NCBI GenBank assembly: GCA_964437425.1
Contig: CAYTGO010000048.1
Location: 1-22,892 of the forward strand
From: Scalindua sp964437425
GTDB taxonomy: Bacteria > Planctomycetota > Brocadiia > Brocadiales > Scalinduaceae
DNA: 22,892 bases
Direction of reading: 5' to 3'
Positions 5,509 to 15,664 of this stretch are shown one piece after another (within the stretch, counting starts at the first letter, position 1; the number at the start of each line of letters is the position of its first letter). Below the pieces are notes generated by a model. That model was not told the DNA's origin. It was given only the letters and a program-made list of their open reading frames with translations, and searched no databases. The position numbers and the translations under genes are program-made.

Positions 5509-8500
5509 GGACACAGAATACCCGTTAGATGCCTTTATCGTTACTGATTTATTATCCGGGATCTCTAATTTTATGAATACAGGACAAGGCCCTTTATTTG
5601 CTGAGAGGATTTCTTTCAAGCCTGAGAGAATATCATCATTTATTTGTGCATATTTGAGGCGTATTATAGCATTCTTTGGCGGTTTGTTCTCTATTAATTT
5701 TTCCATTTCTTCAGGAGTTATTATTTCATCAACCCTGATTGAGGCTTCCGTATCTCTGAAGCCTACTTTTCCTTTAACAAAGACCACTTCATCGGCGTGG
5801 AGCTGATCGTTGAGGGATGCCAGCTTTTTAGTAAAAATCACGCATTTCGCTATTCCTTCCATATCTTCGATGGTAAAATATGCAATCGGTTTGCCCTTTT
5901 TGGTGATAGTACGATTAACGCTGTCAACTATTCCACCTATCAAGACCACGGCATCTTCAGGCTTTTCCGAAAGTTCACTTGTAGTTATATCTGAATAATG
6001 CTCTATTGCATCTTTATACCTCTTTAATGGATGTGAACTGACATAAAGCCCCATTGCCTCTTTTTCCGCTTTAAGCAGCTGTTTCTCTGACCACTTCTCT
6101 GTTTCAGGTAAACTGTGAAGAGCGTTTAAGTCCATTGCATTCTCTTGTGCACCAAAAAGGTTCAACTGTCCCATGCGGCGGTCTTTGTTTGATTTTGCAC
6201 CAACTTTTAGTAGTGTGTCTATTCCTTCAAAAAATTGAGATCGGTATCCCGGCATCGAATCAAAACATCCTGATTTGATAAGGCTTTCCATTACCTGTTT
6301 GTTTACCAGTCGCAAGTCTACTCGCTCACAGAAATCAAATATTGTGGTAAACTCACCATCCTTTTCTCTAGACTCAATGATTGATTCTATCGCTTTTTCA
6401 CCAACATTCTTTATTGCCCCAAGACCGAACCTGACCTGTTGATCTGATACTATTGTAAAATCGGAATAGCTTTCATTTACGCAAGGCGGCAGTAACTCAA
6501 TACCCATTCGGTTACATTCATGCATATAGTCTACTATCTTCAGATTATTCTGTTTTTCGCACGTCATCTGTGCTGCCATATATTGCGTCGGGTAGTTAGC
6601 CTTTAGATAAGCCGTCTGGTAGCAGACCATGGCATAAGCAGCGGAGTGTGATTTATTAAACCCATATCCCGCGAAATATTCCATGAGTTCGAAGATTTTC
6701 TCTGCAACATTTCCGGGTATTTTATTTTCTTTAGCTCCGTTTAGAAATTGGACCTTGAATTTTGCCATAACCTCCGGCTTCTTCTTACCCATTGCCTTTC
6801 TCAAGTTATCAGCTTCGTTAAGGGTAAATCCTCCAAGCCTGTTTGCGATGCGCATTACCTGTTCCTGATAAACGATTAGTCCATATGTCTCTTTGAGCAG
6901 CGGTTCGAGCATTGGATGGAGATATTTCACGGCCTCTCTACCGTGTCTGCAATTTATGAAGGTATCAACCATTCCACTTCCCAGTGGTCCGGGTCGATAT
7001 AGTGCAACCAGTGGTAATACATCCTCAAACTTGTCAGGTTTAAGTTTCATCAGTAGGTCTCTGAAGCCTCTGCTTGTCTCTACCTGGAAAACACCTTTCA
7101 CGTCACCTCGTGACAACAAGTCATATGTTTTCTTATCGTCTATCGGAAGTTTATCTATATCGATAACTGTTCCTGTTGTCGCCTTTATAAGCAGCCTTGC
7201 CTTATCAATAACAGAGAATTTCCTTACTCCAAGGAAATCAGCCTTTAATAGGCCTATCTTCTCAACAAGGGTTTCGCCATCATATTGTGTTATTACGGTA
7301 TCCTTGTTTTTTGCCAGAGGGATATAGTTGGTTAGTGGTTCGTCGGAAACCACCACACCGGCGGCGTGTGTAGAGGCGTGTCTTCGTAGCCCTTCTAGTT
7401 TTGTAGAAATATTGAATAGATCCTGTATCTGCGGATCACCGTCACGCATAGCTTTCAGTTCCGGTTCCTGTTCAAGCGCTTCCTTTAATGTGATGCCCAG
7501 CGCAGGTGGAATTAATTTTGCTACTTTATCGACTACGGGCAACGGTATATCCATGGCCCTGCCAACATCCCTGACCACAGCTTTGGCCTTCATGGTTCCA
7601 AATGTGATAATCTGTGCGACATTGTTGTCTCCGCCATATCGTTTTCGCACATATTGAATTACCTTGTCTCTACCATCGGCACAGAAATCAATATCAAGAT
7701 CAGGCATGGAAAGTCTTTCGGCGTTCAGGAACCTTTCAAACAGTAGATCGTATTTGATAGGATCTATGTTTGAGATTCCGAGAAGATATGCGACTAAACT
7801 ACCCGCACCGGAACCACGGGCTATGGCTGGTATCTCTTCTTTATTCGCAAAATCGATGAAGTCCCAGACAATTAGAAAATAGTCAATAAATTTGGTTTCT
7901 TCTATCACACCCAGCTCATGGTCTAATCTCTCTTTAATGACATTGTCAATTTTCTTGTATAACTCTAAAGCACCGTGCTCACAAAGTGCCCTCAGATGTT
8001 GTTTATTGGTCATACCAGGTTTGTAACAGAGAGAATCCTCTTTTGGGTGAAACCTTGGCAGGTGCATTGTATTCAAATCAAGTTCAACATCGCATCTGTC
8101 AGCGATCAATGATGTATTCATTATTGCATCTGGTAGATCTCCAAAGGTTTTCTCCATCTGCTCCTGTGATTTGAAGTAGAATTCATTAGTGCTTAAACGC
8201 ATCCTTTTGACATCATGTATGGACTTTCTCGTGTTTATACATAAGAGCACGTCATGGGCATTATAATCGTCAGATTCCATGTAGTGTATGTCATTAGTGG
8301 CAACCGTTTTTAAATCCAGATCCTGGCTGATTTTTAACGCCTCTTTTACCAACTCATCCTGGCGTTCAATTCGATTGTTCTGTAGTTCCAGATAGAAATT
8401 CTCAGCACCAAAGATATCTTTGTATTCAGATGCGGTGCTTAATGCCTTTTCATAGTCGTTATTTAACAGGTTCTGATTTATTTCAGATTGCATACATCCG

Positions 8501-8907
8501 CTCAGGCAGATAACCCCCTTAGAATGCTTAGTTAACAACTCTTTGTCAATTCTCGGCTTATAATAAAAACCCTCCAGGTATGAAGATGATGACAGCTTCA
8601 ACAGGTTTCTATATCCGTCGAGATTTTCAGCCAAAAGCGTCAAGTGATATGTTTTCTGTTTGCCTCCTTCATGCTTTAATCTACTGCCCGGAGCGACATA
8701 CGATTCAAACCCAAGGATGGGTTTTATATCATTTTGCCTGGCATATTCGTAAAATCCGATTGCTCCAAACATATTGCCATGGTCTGTCAATGCCACGCTC
8801 TTCATGTTTAAAGCTTTGGTTTTATCAACAAGGTCATTGATCCTGCATGCACCGTCTAACAGGCTGTAATCGCTATGGACGTGTAAATGGACAAAGTTGT
8901 TTTTCAT
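5509..8907 (-). CDS. dnaE: DNA polymerase III alpha subunit, 3' end lost in gap
   Basis: The replicative polymerase, which extends DNA at the fork as part of the Pol III holoenzyme. 1133 residues are visible, and about 20-40 C-terminal residues are missing in the N gap, judged from family length. Domains in order: an N-terminal PHP domain (VHLHVHSDYSLLDG, ALTDHGN), then the C-family palm with PDLDIDF near residues 402-408 and the third catalytic Asp in LLKADFLG. The thumb/fingers follow, with HASTHAAGVVVS and the LYRPGPLGSGM and GFNKSHSAAYAM blocks. A helix-hairpin-helix region comes next, and an OB fold (VVLIGGIVDSV, AYFTIEDMEG) precedes the gap. This is DnaE type, not PolC: there is no inserted exonuclease. 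The ATG at 8907 overlaps the response-regulator stop by 4 nt (ATGA), so polymerase translation is coupled to a two-component gene. Confidence 0.97.
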
Positions 8908-10274
8908 GTCTGCTTCAGATTAAGTTCTTTAATTTTTTGCTGTAAGCTTTGTCTGTGCATTCCGAGTGCTTCAGCAGTTTTACTTATGTTACCATTGTTT
9001 TCTGCTAACTTCCTGTTTACAAAATCCCTTTCGAAGGTATCCACGACAATCTTTTTTGCATCTCTGAAAGGAAGATTATAATCGAAGCTAAGGTTACTAT
9101 CAGAACTGCTGATCTCTTCCGGGAAGTCGCTAATTTCGAGAGTTTCAGCATTTGCCATTACGACTGCGCTTTCTATAACATTTTGCAACTCTCTTACATT
9201 GCCCGGCCAGGAATAACTGGTGAAAACTTTTACTGCTTCATTTGATATCGATTTTACTCTCTTTCGGTGTTTTTCAGAGAAATATTGAATAAACTTTTCT
9301 GCCAGTATTATAATGTCTTCTCTACGGTTTCTCAATGGCGGAAGTAAGATTTCAACAACTTTTAACCTGTAGTATAGATCCTCTCTGAAATTACCTTCTT
9401 TGATCTCTTTAAGCAGATCTTTATGGGTTGCGCTTATGAGCCTCACGTCAACACGAAGAGTTTCTATACCACCTAATCGTTCGAAACTCTGCTCCTGAAG
9501 GACCCTCAGGACTTTGGCCTGAGTGTTAGGACTCATATCTCCAATTTCGTCAAGAAATATCGTACCTTTATCTGCCAGTTCAAATTTGCCCAGACGTCTT
9601 TCTGTCGCACCTGTGAAGGCGCCTTTTTCATGTCCGAATAATTCACTCTCGATTAATGTTTCAGGGAGTGCAGCACAATTCATAATTATCATTGGCTTGT
9701 TTTTGCGAGAACTCTTCTTGTGGATCTCTTTGGCTACCAACTCTTTTCCACTCCCGCTTTCACCCTGAATTAAGATTGTCACATCAGATGGACCAACCTT
9801 TTCGATCTTATTAAATACCTGATTCATTTCACGGCTTTCTCCGACTATTGCACCCCTGGAGCCCAATCTGTCAATTTCTGAACGTAACCTGGCGTTTTCT
9901 TCTTCCAGTGCAAGTTTCTCGAAGGCGTGCTGGGCAATTAACCTGAGTTCGTCTATTTCGTATGGTTTGGAAATATAGTCGTAGGCACCTTTTTTCATAG
10001 CCTCCACTGCAACTCTTTCAGATCCGTAAGCCGTTACTATGACTATCATGGGAGGAGTCTCCATCTGATTTATCTCTTCCAGAACCTGAATTCCATTAAT
10101 CTTAGGCATGTTGATATCAAGGAAGATAAGAGAGGGACTCTTTGCCTTAATTACTTCAAAAGCTTCAATACCATCACTGGCTTCCATGACGTTGTAACCG
10201 TCATTTTCTAAAGCCATCTTCATCCCGAATCTTGCAGCTTTTTCGTCATCTACAATTAATATTGATTTTTTCAT
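8904..10274 (-). CDS. Sigma-54-dependent response regulator (NtrC/NtrX class, 456 aa)
   Basis: A cytosolic transcription activator with all three NtrC-type domains. The receiver domain (1-120) has the acidic pocket IVDDE, phospho-acceptor Asp53 in FLDINMP, and Lys103 in SKPYE. The AAA+ domain (about 143-370) has Walker A GESGSGKE at 171-178, the sigma-54-contacting GAFTGA at 218-223, and Walker B FLDEIGD at 240-246. The C-terminal Fis-type helix-turn-helix reads NISKTAEALGMHRQSLQQKI, a form common in NtrX-like regulators. It lies 3 nt after its histidine kinase and overlaps dnaE by 4 nt. Its targets are probably sigma-54 promoters, but I found no convincing -24/-12 site in the window. The same layout is seen in PrsR-type regulators of exopolysaccharide loci; that link is only suggestive. 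Confidence 0.95.
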   Translation of the reverse strand: MKKSILIVDDEKAARFGMKMALENDGYNVMEASDGIEAFEVIKAKSPSLIFLDINMPKINGIQVLEEINQMETPPMIVIVTAYGSERVAVEAMKKGAYDYISKPYEIDELRLIAQHAFEKLALEEENARLRSEIDRLGSRGAIVGESREMNQVFNKIEKVGPSDVTILIQGESGSGKELVAKEIHKKSSRKNKPMIIMNCAALPETLIESELFGHEKGAFTGATERRLGKFELADKGTIFLDEIGDMSPNTQAKVLRVLQEQSFERLGGIETLRVDVRLISATHKDLLKEIKEGNFREDLYYRLKVVEILLPPLRNRREDIIILAEKFIQYFSEKHRKRVKSISNEAVKVFTSYSWPGNVRELQNVIESAVVMANAETLEISDFPEEISSSDSNLSFDYNLPFRDAKKIVVDTFERDFVNRKLAENNGNISKTAEALGMHRQSLQQKIKELNLKQT

Positions 10275-10277
10275 AAT

Positions 10278-12550
10278 TTATATGTTACTTACCAGTGCGT
10301 CTTCTGACGTAGGAATTTTAACGGTGAATCTTGTGGATGAATCATCACTTTTTACATGGACCATACCTTTTAGTTCTTCCAGTTTCTTTTTAACAATAGC
10401 CAATCCTAAACCTGTACCGGTCTGCTTAGTTGTGTAATATGGTTCAAAAATTTTACCCATATCTTCCTCAGAGATACAGGATCCTGTATTTTCAAAAACA
10501 ACAGTAATATAATCATCTTTTTGATCATAGCTCATTGATATTGTCAACTTACCACCTTCTGACATGGCTTGTATGGCATTATGAATAATATTAAAGAACA
10601 CTTCATTTAATGAACCCTCGTCTATCGTGAGAACCGGTAGGTCCTTTGAAACATCCAGCTGTATATTAACGTTGTTCATTTTTGCTTCGTGTCTCAAAAC
10701 AACTAATACTTTATTGATTACGTCCTCAGTCTTTACAGTAGATTTACTGTCCATTTGAGGTTTGGCAAATACCAGAAGCTGGTTTACCACTTTTGTCAAA
10801 CGATCTATCTCTTCTACAATTATTGAAAGGCTTTTCTGCGTTTTAGGTTCGTTTCCGGAATCCTCTTTAAGGACCTGAACTATTGCCTTTATCGAGCTCA
10901 GTGGATTCTTCACTTCATGCGCAACGCTGGTAGATAATCTACCCAGACTGGATAGTTTTTCGTTTTCATACATTGTTCTCTCCATCTGCAGTTTTTCCTG
11001 TATAAGCTCGGCTTTGGCCATTGCAGAACTTATCTGATTTGCAATGAGCATCAACTGCTCAAGGTTTTCTGCACGCAACCGCATGCTCCTGCGAGACTTA
11101 CCAAGAGTCAGCAATCCGATTAGCTTTCTCTCTTTAAAGATCGGGAATATAAAGAACATTTCTAACCGTTTCATCTCATTTATGATGGAAGCATCTTTAA
11201 CATCATATCTGTCCAACACTGCAATCTCACCTTTATCATAGTATTTGATTGTATTTATTATGTCTTCTTTGACTATAAACGTATTTTCTCCGTGTCCGAC
11301 GGCTTGTATTCTCCACTCTTTGAGCAGGATCAGGTTAACGTCTTTAATTGCGGTTGCTTTCTTTATTGATTCTACAATATTCTCCAACAAAAGAGACAGA
11401 TCAATTAGCAGGTCTGTGCTGATCTGGTGACTCAAATCATTTAAAAGATACTCGGTGTCTGTAATCATCTTAAAGGACAACTTCCTTATTAACCCTTGAA
11501 TATTTTCTTTCAATTTTGGAAACCAGTATACGAGAGCGATAATCAGTACTGCCTCTAATACCTTTGAGTTAATTGAATAACCTGACTCAAGATATTTGCT
11601 TAACTGTCTTATTCCGAAATAATAGAAACAGATAACCAGGACCGCCAGAAACGAATAAAATACACTTCGTCTGAGAACAAATTCCATGTAATTGTAACGA
11701 TAGACATAATAGGAAAAAATTATACTGGGAAAGATGGATGAAAGCATAGTAACCAGGATCATATAATCACCAATATATGGTATATCACTTCCTTCAAGCA
11801 TGACTGTACAGGTAACCAGTATTGTGATGAATATCAGAATCCAGAAAATAGAGAAGTGGAACCTCTGCTCCTCCACTTCTTCCACCTTGGCGGAGAGAAT
11901 GCGGGAGACAACGGCAGATGTAAATATTGAAAACAGAAGCCATATGATAAAAGGTTTTACAAATGGTGAACCACTCATCAGGACATTGGACTCTTCAAAA
12001 AACACTATCTTCCCTGCTGTAAATGAGAGCGGTATGATAGGTAGATAAATTATGGTAACCATAGTTATCATAATTTTTTTCTTGATCTTCCAGCCGCTTT
12101 CCAAAAGAAATAATAAAGCAGTGTGTAAAAGCAGGCTCGGTGTTACGCCCATTCCCATGCATGCAACAGCATTTGAAGATTGATTTATGATGGGAACATT
12201 TTTTCCAAAGAGCATTAAGCTGAAGAGAGAGATGACATTGCCATAATGCCACATAGCCACACTGATCACAAGGCACAAGAAGACAAGTTCACTCCCTTTC
12301 TTATTCTTTCTCTGAACAATGAGAATTGAAAGNNNNNNNNNNNNNNNNNNNNNNNNNNNNNNNNNNNNNNNNNNNNNNNNNNNNNNNNNNNNNNNNNNNN
12401 NNNNNNNNNNNNNNNNNNNNNNNNNNNNNNNNAGAAGACAAGTTCACTCCCTTTCTTATTCTTTCTCTGAACAATGAGAATTGAAAGAATCGTATGAAGG
12501 ATTGAACCAAGAATGAAGCCCACTAACGCAACAATTTCTATAAATGTCAT
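10278..12550 (-). CDS. Multi-pass membrane histidine kinase with GAF domain, split by artefactual gap (705 aa when collapsed)
   Basis: Sensor kinase of the adjacent response regulator. The N-terminal part has about nine to ten hydrophobic segments, then a GAF-like region (AIKDVNLILLKEW through FFIFPIFKERKLIGLLTLG), a coiled linker, and the kinase core. The H box is STSVAHEVKNPLSS (His near residue 493), the N box NEVFFNIIHNAIQAMS, and the G box TGTGLGLAIVKKK. Identical 55-bp sequences flank the N gap. Dropping the N and one copy joins residue 39 (GSELVF) to LCLVISVAMW in frame, giving one gene from the ATG at 12550. The TTG at 12278 is therefore not a start. The arrangement resembles PrsK-type kinases near polysaccharide genes; the stimulus is unknown. 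Confidence 0.9.
12278..12487. other. 100-N gap flanked by perfect 55-bp duplicates (assembly artefact)
   Basis: Bases 12278-12332 and 12433-12487 are identical, with 12333-12432 all N. An exact k-mer-sized overlap at a scaffold join means the contigs actually overlap and the gap is false. Removing 155 nt restores the kinase frame without a stop. Confidence 0.9.
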
Positions 12551-12568
12551 GGTTTAATTGATAAGTGT

Positions 12569-12586
12569 CTAAAGTGAACTAAAGTG
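12569..12586. promoter_or_regulatory. Tandem direct repeat CTAAAGTG at 10-bp spacing before the kinase gene
   Basis: CTAAAGTG occurs at 12569-12576 and 12579-12586, one helical turn apart, and a looser AAGTG-CCTAAA follows. The repeats lie about 20-40 nt upstream of the kinase ATG (12550), a place suited to operator sites for the operon. No regulator can be assigned. Confidence 0.3.
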
Positions 12587-12678
12587 TGAAGTGCCTAAAA
12601 TTATGGAAAAAGAAATATGAACTAATTAAATATTAGAGGCTCTCGGTGTTTTCCAAACTTTATGCACATAATTAAATT

Positions 12679-13701
12679 TTAGATATATAGATAATCGTTT
12701 ACCTTACAAATATGGCAGACAGTTTTTGTATTGTTTTTACGGCCGAGGATCTCTTTTCGTGCCGATATATATTTTTTGCTATTCCATACGTTTCTGAAAG
12801 GTTCTTCTTTAATATTGCCAAAAGAGTGTGTTTCACTATATACAGAACAGCATGGTAAAACATTTCCATCCCAGTTGATTACAGTTTCAGTCCATAACAG
12901 ATGACAATTAAAACGTTTCCTGGGCTTCTTTTCTGTCATATTAAAAGTGTTATATTCCGGGTTTTCCGGTAGCCATTTTGAATCACGTTCAAGGGATTTT
13001 TCAGCGGTCTCAAATATTTCCTTGCCCATATCAGTGCGTATTTTATTTATGGACAGCTTTATGCCTATCTCTTTTGCTAACGTCTTAGCAGTTTCAATTT
13101 CATGTTCATTATGGCTGAAGACGTGAAACAGCCAAATTAACTCAGTATAGCTATTTCCTAATTGCATCTTTTTCTTGAGTAAAAGTCTCATATTTGACAT
13201 AACCTTGTTGAAATCACCGTCAATATGGTAGGTTGAATAGGTTGAACTGCTCGTGCCATCACAGGAAATGTATATTTTTTGTAGATTGGCTTTGATTAAT
13301 GCTTCGGCTTGAGCTTCATCAATAGGAAGGCTCAGATTTGTACTTATTTTCACCGCTATTCTGTTTTGATCAGCATATTCTACCATTTTCGTAAGTTCTT
13401 TATTCAGAAGGGGTTCTCCCCAATTATACAGCCTGATCAGGAGCAGGTCCTTTCCAATTTCGTCTATAATCCTTTTAAAATCAGAAAATGAGAGTAAGCC
13501 TTTTCTGGCGGAAGTATCTTTCTGGCCGCTTGGGCAAAGTGGGCAGCGGAGGTTACAGATATTACCTGATTCTATCGTAATCTTAGCTGGATAATAATAA
13601 AGGTGCGTAGAGCCTATTGAGAATTGGATCTTACCCATAATCAGGTTATAGAGTTTTCTTATGCTGTAGATGCGGAGATGTCTCCGTAAATCTTTTAACA
13701 T
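12679..13701 (-). CDS. Radical SAM protein with C-terminal SPASM domain (340 aa)
   Basis: A cytosolic iron-sulfur enzyme. The radical SAM cluster motif is C49-x3-C53-x2-C56 in GNICNLRCPLCPSG, followed by the SAM-binding strands RLYNWGEPLLN (GGEP-like) and YISCDG. The C-terminal third has the SPASM pattern: a Cys in RFNCHLLWTE, then NWDGNVLPCC, then a final CHICK, which would hold one or more auxiliary clusters. The length is normal for SPASM proteins, which modify peptides, sugars or other small substrates; the substrate cannot be told here. The ATG at 13701 has TGAGGT just upstream. It is a stand-alone transcription unit, with a good promoter match at 13798-13826, divergent from the carbamoyltransferase gene, and opens the glycan region. 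No precursor peptide gene was seen next to it. Confidence 0.88.
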   Translation of the reverse strand: MLKDLRRHLRIYSIRKLYNLIMGKIQFSIGSTHLYYYPAKITIESGNICNLRCPLCPSGQKDTSARKGLLSFSDFKRIIDEIGKDLLLIRLYNWGEPLLNKELTKMVEYADQNRIAVKISTNLSLPIDEAQAEALIKANLQKIYISCDGTSSSTYSTYHIDGDFNKVMSNMRLLLKKKMQLGNSYTELIWLFHVFSHNEHEIETAKTLAKEIGIKLSINKIRTDMGKEIFETAEKSLERDSKWLPENPEYNTFNMTEKKPRKRFNCHLLWTETVINWDGNVLPCCSVYSETHSFGNIKEEPFRNVWNSKKYISARKEILGRKNNTKTVCHICKVNDYLYI

Positions 13702-14041
13702 TTTACCTCAGATTATGCTATGGTTTGGCTTAATTGGTTTATTACCACTTCTGATGATTGGTGTACACTTATCATGCGCTTAAATTGATGTTTAGGGATT
13801 ATAGTACAAATTGCTATTAATATCAAACGAATCGTTGTAATAAGTTGCCGGATTTTCTATTAATTTTCCCGGAAAGCAGGCTTTTGTAATTCGTACTTAG
13901 CGACGTTGGCAAAGTGAGAAAAAGCTTGAGTTCTTATAAGAAAATTCTATCATGGTTTTTTTGATTAACTTACTTTGTAATACAGAGATAAACTGATACC
14001 GGTTACACAACAAACGTAAATCCAAAACTGGAGAACTATAT
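13702..14041. other. Divergent intergenic region between radical SAM and carbamoyltransferase genes
   Basis: 340 bp without a credible ORF; the open frames across its right end are antisense to the carbamoyltransferase. It holds the leftward promoter at 13798-13826. For the rightward gene only a weak TTGAGT (13926-13931) with TATCAT (13948-13953) at 16 bp is seen. A CTGGAGAA ribosome-binding site precedes the ATG at 14042. Confidence 0.6.
13798..13826 (-). promoter_or_regulatory. Sigma-70-type promoter for the radical SAM gene
   Basis: On the minus strand TTGATA (13826-13821) and a perfect TATAAT (13803-13798) are separated by exactly 17 bp. Transcription would start near 13791, leaving a leader of about 90 nt. 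This is the best housekeeping promoter match seen in the window. Confidence 0.5.
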
Positions 14042-15616
14042 ATGATAATTCTGGGAGTAACACACCCTATTTCGTGGAACAACGGGGCATGCATCCTTGT
14101 CGATGGCAAATTGATTGCGATGGTGGAGGAAGAGAGGTTTAACAGGTTCAAACATTCGCCGAGGACATCTCCAGATATGTCCATTGAGTTTTGCCTCAAG
14201 AGGGCGGGGGTAACACTGGACGAGGTAGATCATATTGCCATCGGATGGGAATCTGCAGAACGGCAGAAAAAGAAGAAAAGATATCCATGGGAGTTTCTGC
14301 TCAGGCAGTTGCCGTTCAGGCATATGGATGAAAAGATGAAATTCGTGAACCACCACGTCGCTCACGCATTAAGCTCTTACTATGTTTCCGGATTTGACCG
14401 TTCAAATATCGTGTCACTGGACGGTTATGGCGGCAGTGAATCCGGCATTCTTGCGATTGCAGAAGGTGACGAACTCAGGGTGGTCAAGTCGATACCCAAC
14501 AGAAACAGTTGGGGACACTTGTACGGTGAGATCACAAGTAAGCTGGGGTTTAAATCTCATAGCGATGAAGGGAAGATCATGGGTCTGGCGGCTTATGGAC
14601 AACATGATGAAAATGAGTTTACATTCATAGACTGGGGCAGGGACATACCCGTAATCGATAAGAAGGGTTTTAAGAAATATCTTGCGGGTGTTACAGCAAG
14701 GAGACGTGGGGAGGAACTAGGTCAGCACCACAAAGATCTTGCCGCAACCGTTCAGCATACACTTGAGAGGGCTGCTCTCCAGATGAGCTCTTATCTTCGT
14801 AATATATCCGGGTCTGAAAACCTCTGCGTGTCAGGTGGATGTGCCTTAAACTGCTCTATGAACGGAGTACTCTTGAGATCAGATCATGTTGAAAATATAT
14901 ATATCCAGCCTGCCGCGCATGATATCGGTACGGCATTGGGCGCTGCTGTAAGCGTATATAAAGATGTGGTGGGGCACAGACCTGACATCGTTTTAGAACA
15001 CCCTTATTATGGCCCTGATTATACGAATGAAGAAGTTGAACACGAACTCAAGAGATATAAACTGAGTAATTTCAAGCGTTGCGGTGATATAGCTAAAGAA
15101 GCGGCCACACTGATCGCGGACAATAAAACAGTCGGCTGGTTTCAGGGCAGGATGGAATTTGGCCCGAGGGCGCTTGGAGGCAGAAGCATACTTGGTAATC
15201 CGAAGAATAAGGATATGAAGGATATTGTCAACAAGAGCATAAAGGGAAGGGAACCATGGAGGCCCTTCGCACCATCATTCCTTGCAGAAGATTATGGTGA
15301 TTACGTAAAACAACCCTACAATTCTCCATTCATGATAATTGCCTTCCAGGCTATTGAGGAAAAAGTATCTGAAATAGCGTCTGCCGCGCATGTAGACAAT
15401 ACGGTAAGAGTGCAGTCGGTAAGAAAAGAAGTTGCTCCCCGGTATTGGGAATTAATCAACGAATTCAAAAAGATAACTGGAGTCCCGGCTCTTCTCAATA
15501 CCAGTTTCAACGTAGCCGGCCAGCCAATCGTCTGTACACCTCGTGATGCCATAATGACCTTCTTCGGCTGCGGCCTCGATTATCTGGCGATAGAAGACTA
15601 TCTGGTGTGGAAGTAA
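14042..15616 (+). CDS. NodU/CmcH-family carbamoyltransferase (524 aa)
   Basis: This family transfers a carbamoyl group from carbamoyl phosphate, via carbamoyl-adenylate, to a hydroxyl of a sugar or natural product, as in NodU, CmcH and TobZ. The N-terminal Kae1/ASKHA-like domain shows ILGVTHPISWNNGACILVDG, the metal-binding VNHHVAHALSSYY, SDEGKIMGLAAYG, and CVSGGCALNCSMNG. The C-terminal domain has GWFQGRMEFGPRALGGRS, REPWRPFAPS, and LLNTSFNVAGQPIV. All are standard blocks and the length is in the family range. The ATG at 14042 follows a clear GGAG. The neighbours are glycosyltransferases and an aminotransferase, so the likely acceptor is a sugar of a surface glycan; the exact acceptor is unknown. 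The gene looks more GC-rich than the glycosyltransferase genes to its right, which may reflect separate acquisition. Confidence 0.93.
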   Translation: MIILGVTHPISWNNGACILVDGKLIAMVEEERFNRFKHSPRTSPDMSIEFCLKRAGVTLDEVDHIAIGWESAERQKKKKRYPWEFLLRQLPFRHMDEKMKFVNHHVAHALSSYYVSGFDRSNIVSLDGYGGSESGILAIAEGDELRVVKSIPNRNSWGHLYGEITSKLGFKSHSDEGKIMGLAAYGQHDENEFTFIDWGRDIPVIDKKGFKKYLAGVTARRRGEELGQHHKDLAATVQHTLERAALQMSSYLRNISGSENLCVSGGCALNCSMNGVLLRSDHVENIYIQPAAHDIGTALGAAVSVYKDVVGHRPDIVLEHPYYGPDYTNEEVEHELKRYKLSNFKRCGDIAKEAATLIADNKTVGWFQGRMEFGPRALGGRSILGNPKNKDMKDIVNKSIKGREPWRPFAPSFLAEDYGDYVKQPYNSPFMIIAFQAIEEKVSEIASAAHVDNTVRVQSVRKEVAPRYWELINEFKKITGVPALLNTSFNVAGQPIVCTPRDAIMTFFGCGLDYLAIEDYLVWK

Positions 15617-15638
15617 AAGCATGCATAATTAGTAGTTT

Positions 15639-15658
15639 CTGAGAAAATGGCTTTTCAG
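15639..15658. terminator. Weak candidate terminator hairpin between convergent genes
   Basis: CTGAGAAAA (15639-15647) and TTTTCAG (15652-15658) pair with one bulged G around TGGC, in the 48-nt gap between the carbamoyltransferase and the convergent TSUP gene. A and T runs in the stem would serve either strand. The stem is weak. Confidence 0.3.
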
Positions 15659-15664
15659 GTGTGA

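Noticed and set aside
6893..7657. Two long plus-strand ORFs (144 and 109 aa) inside dnaE
   Set aside because: Antisense shadows across conserved DnaE palm coding sequence; no ribosome-binding site or recognisable domain.
12278..12487. 55-bp direct repeats as attachment sites or target-site duplications
   Set aside because: The same 55-bp length occurs at both gaps, always flanking exactly 100 N, which fits a scaffolding k-mer overlap.
12266..12550. A separate 94-aa membrane protein upstream of the kinase
   Set aside because: It is the kinase N terminus read through N; the collapsed overlap shows one continuous gene.
13913..13935. Sigma-54 -24/-12 site (TTGGCA...GC) before the carbamoyltransferase
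   Set aside because: The GG to GC spacing is about 14 nt instead of the required 10.
13897..14365. Minus-strand ORFs across the carbamoyltransferase start
   Set aside because: Antisense shadows with no start signal or family resemblance; the plus-strand gene is unambiguous.
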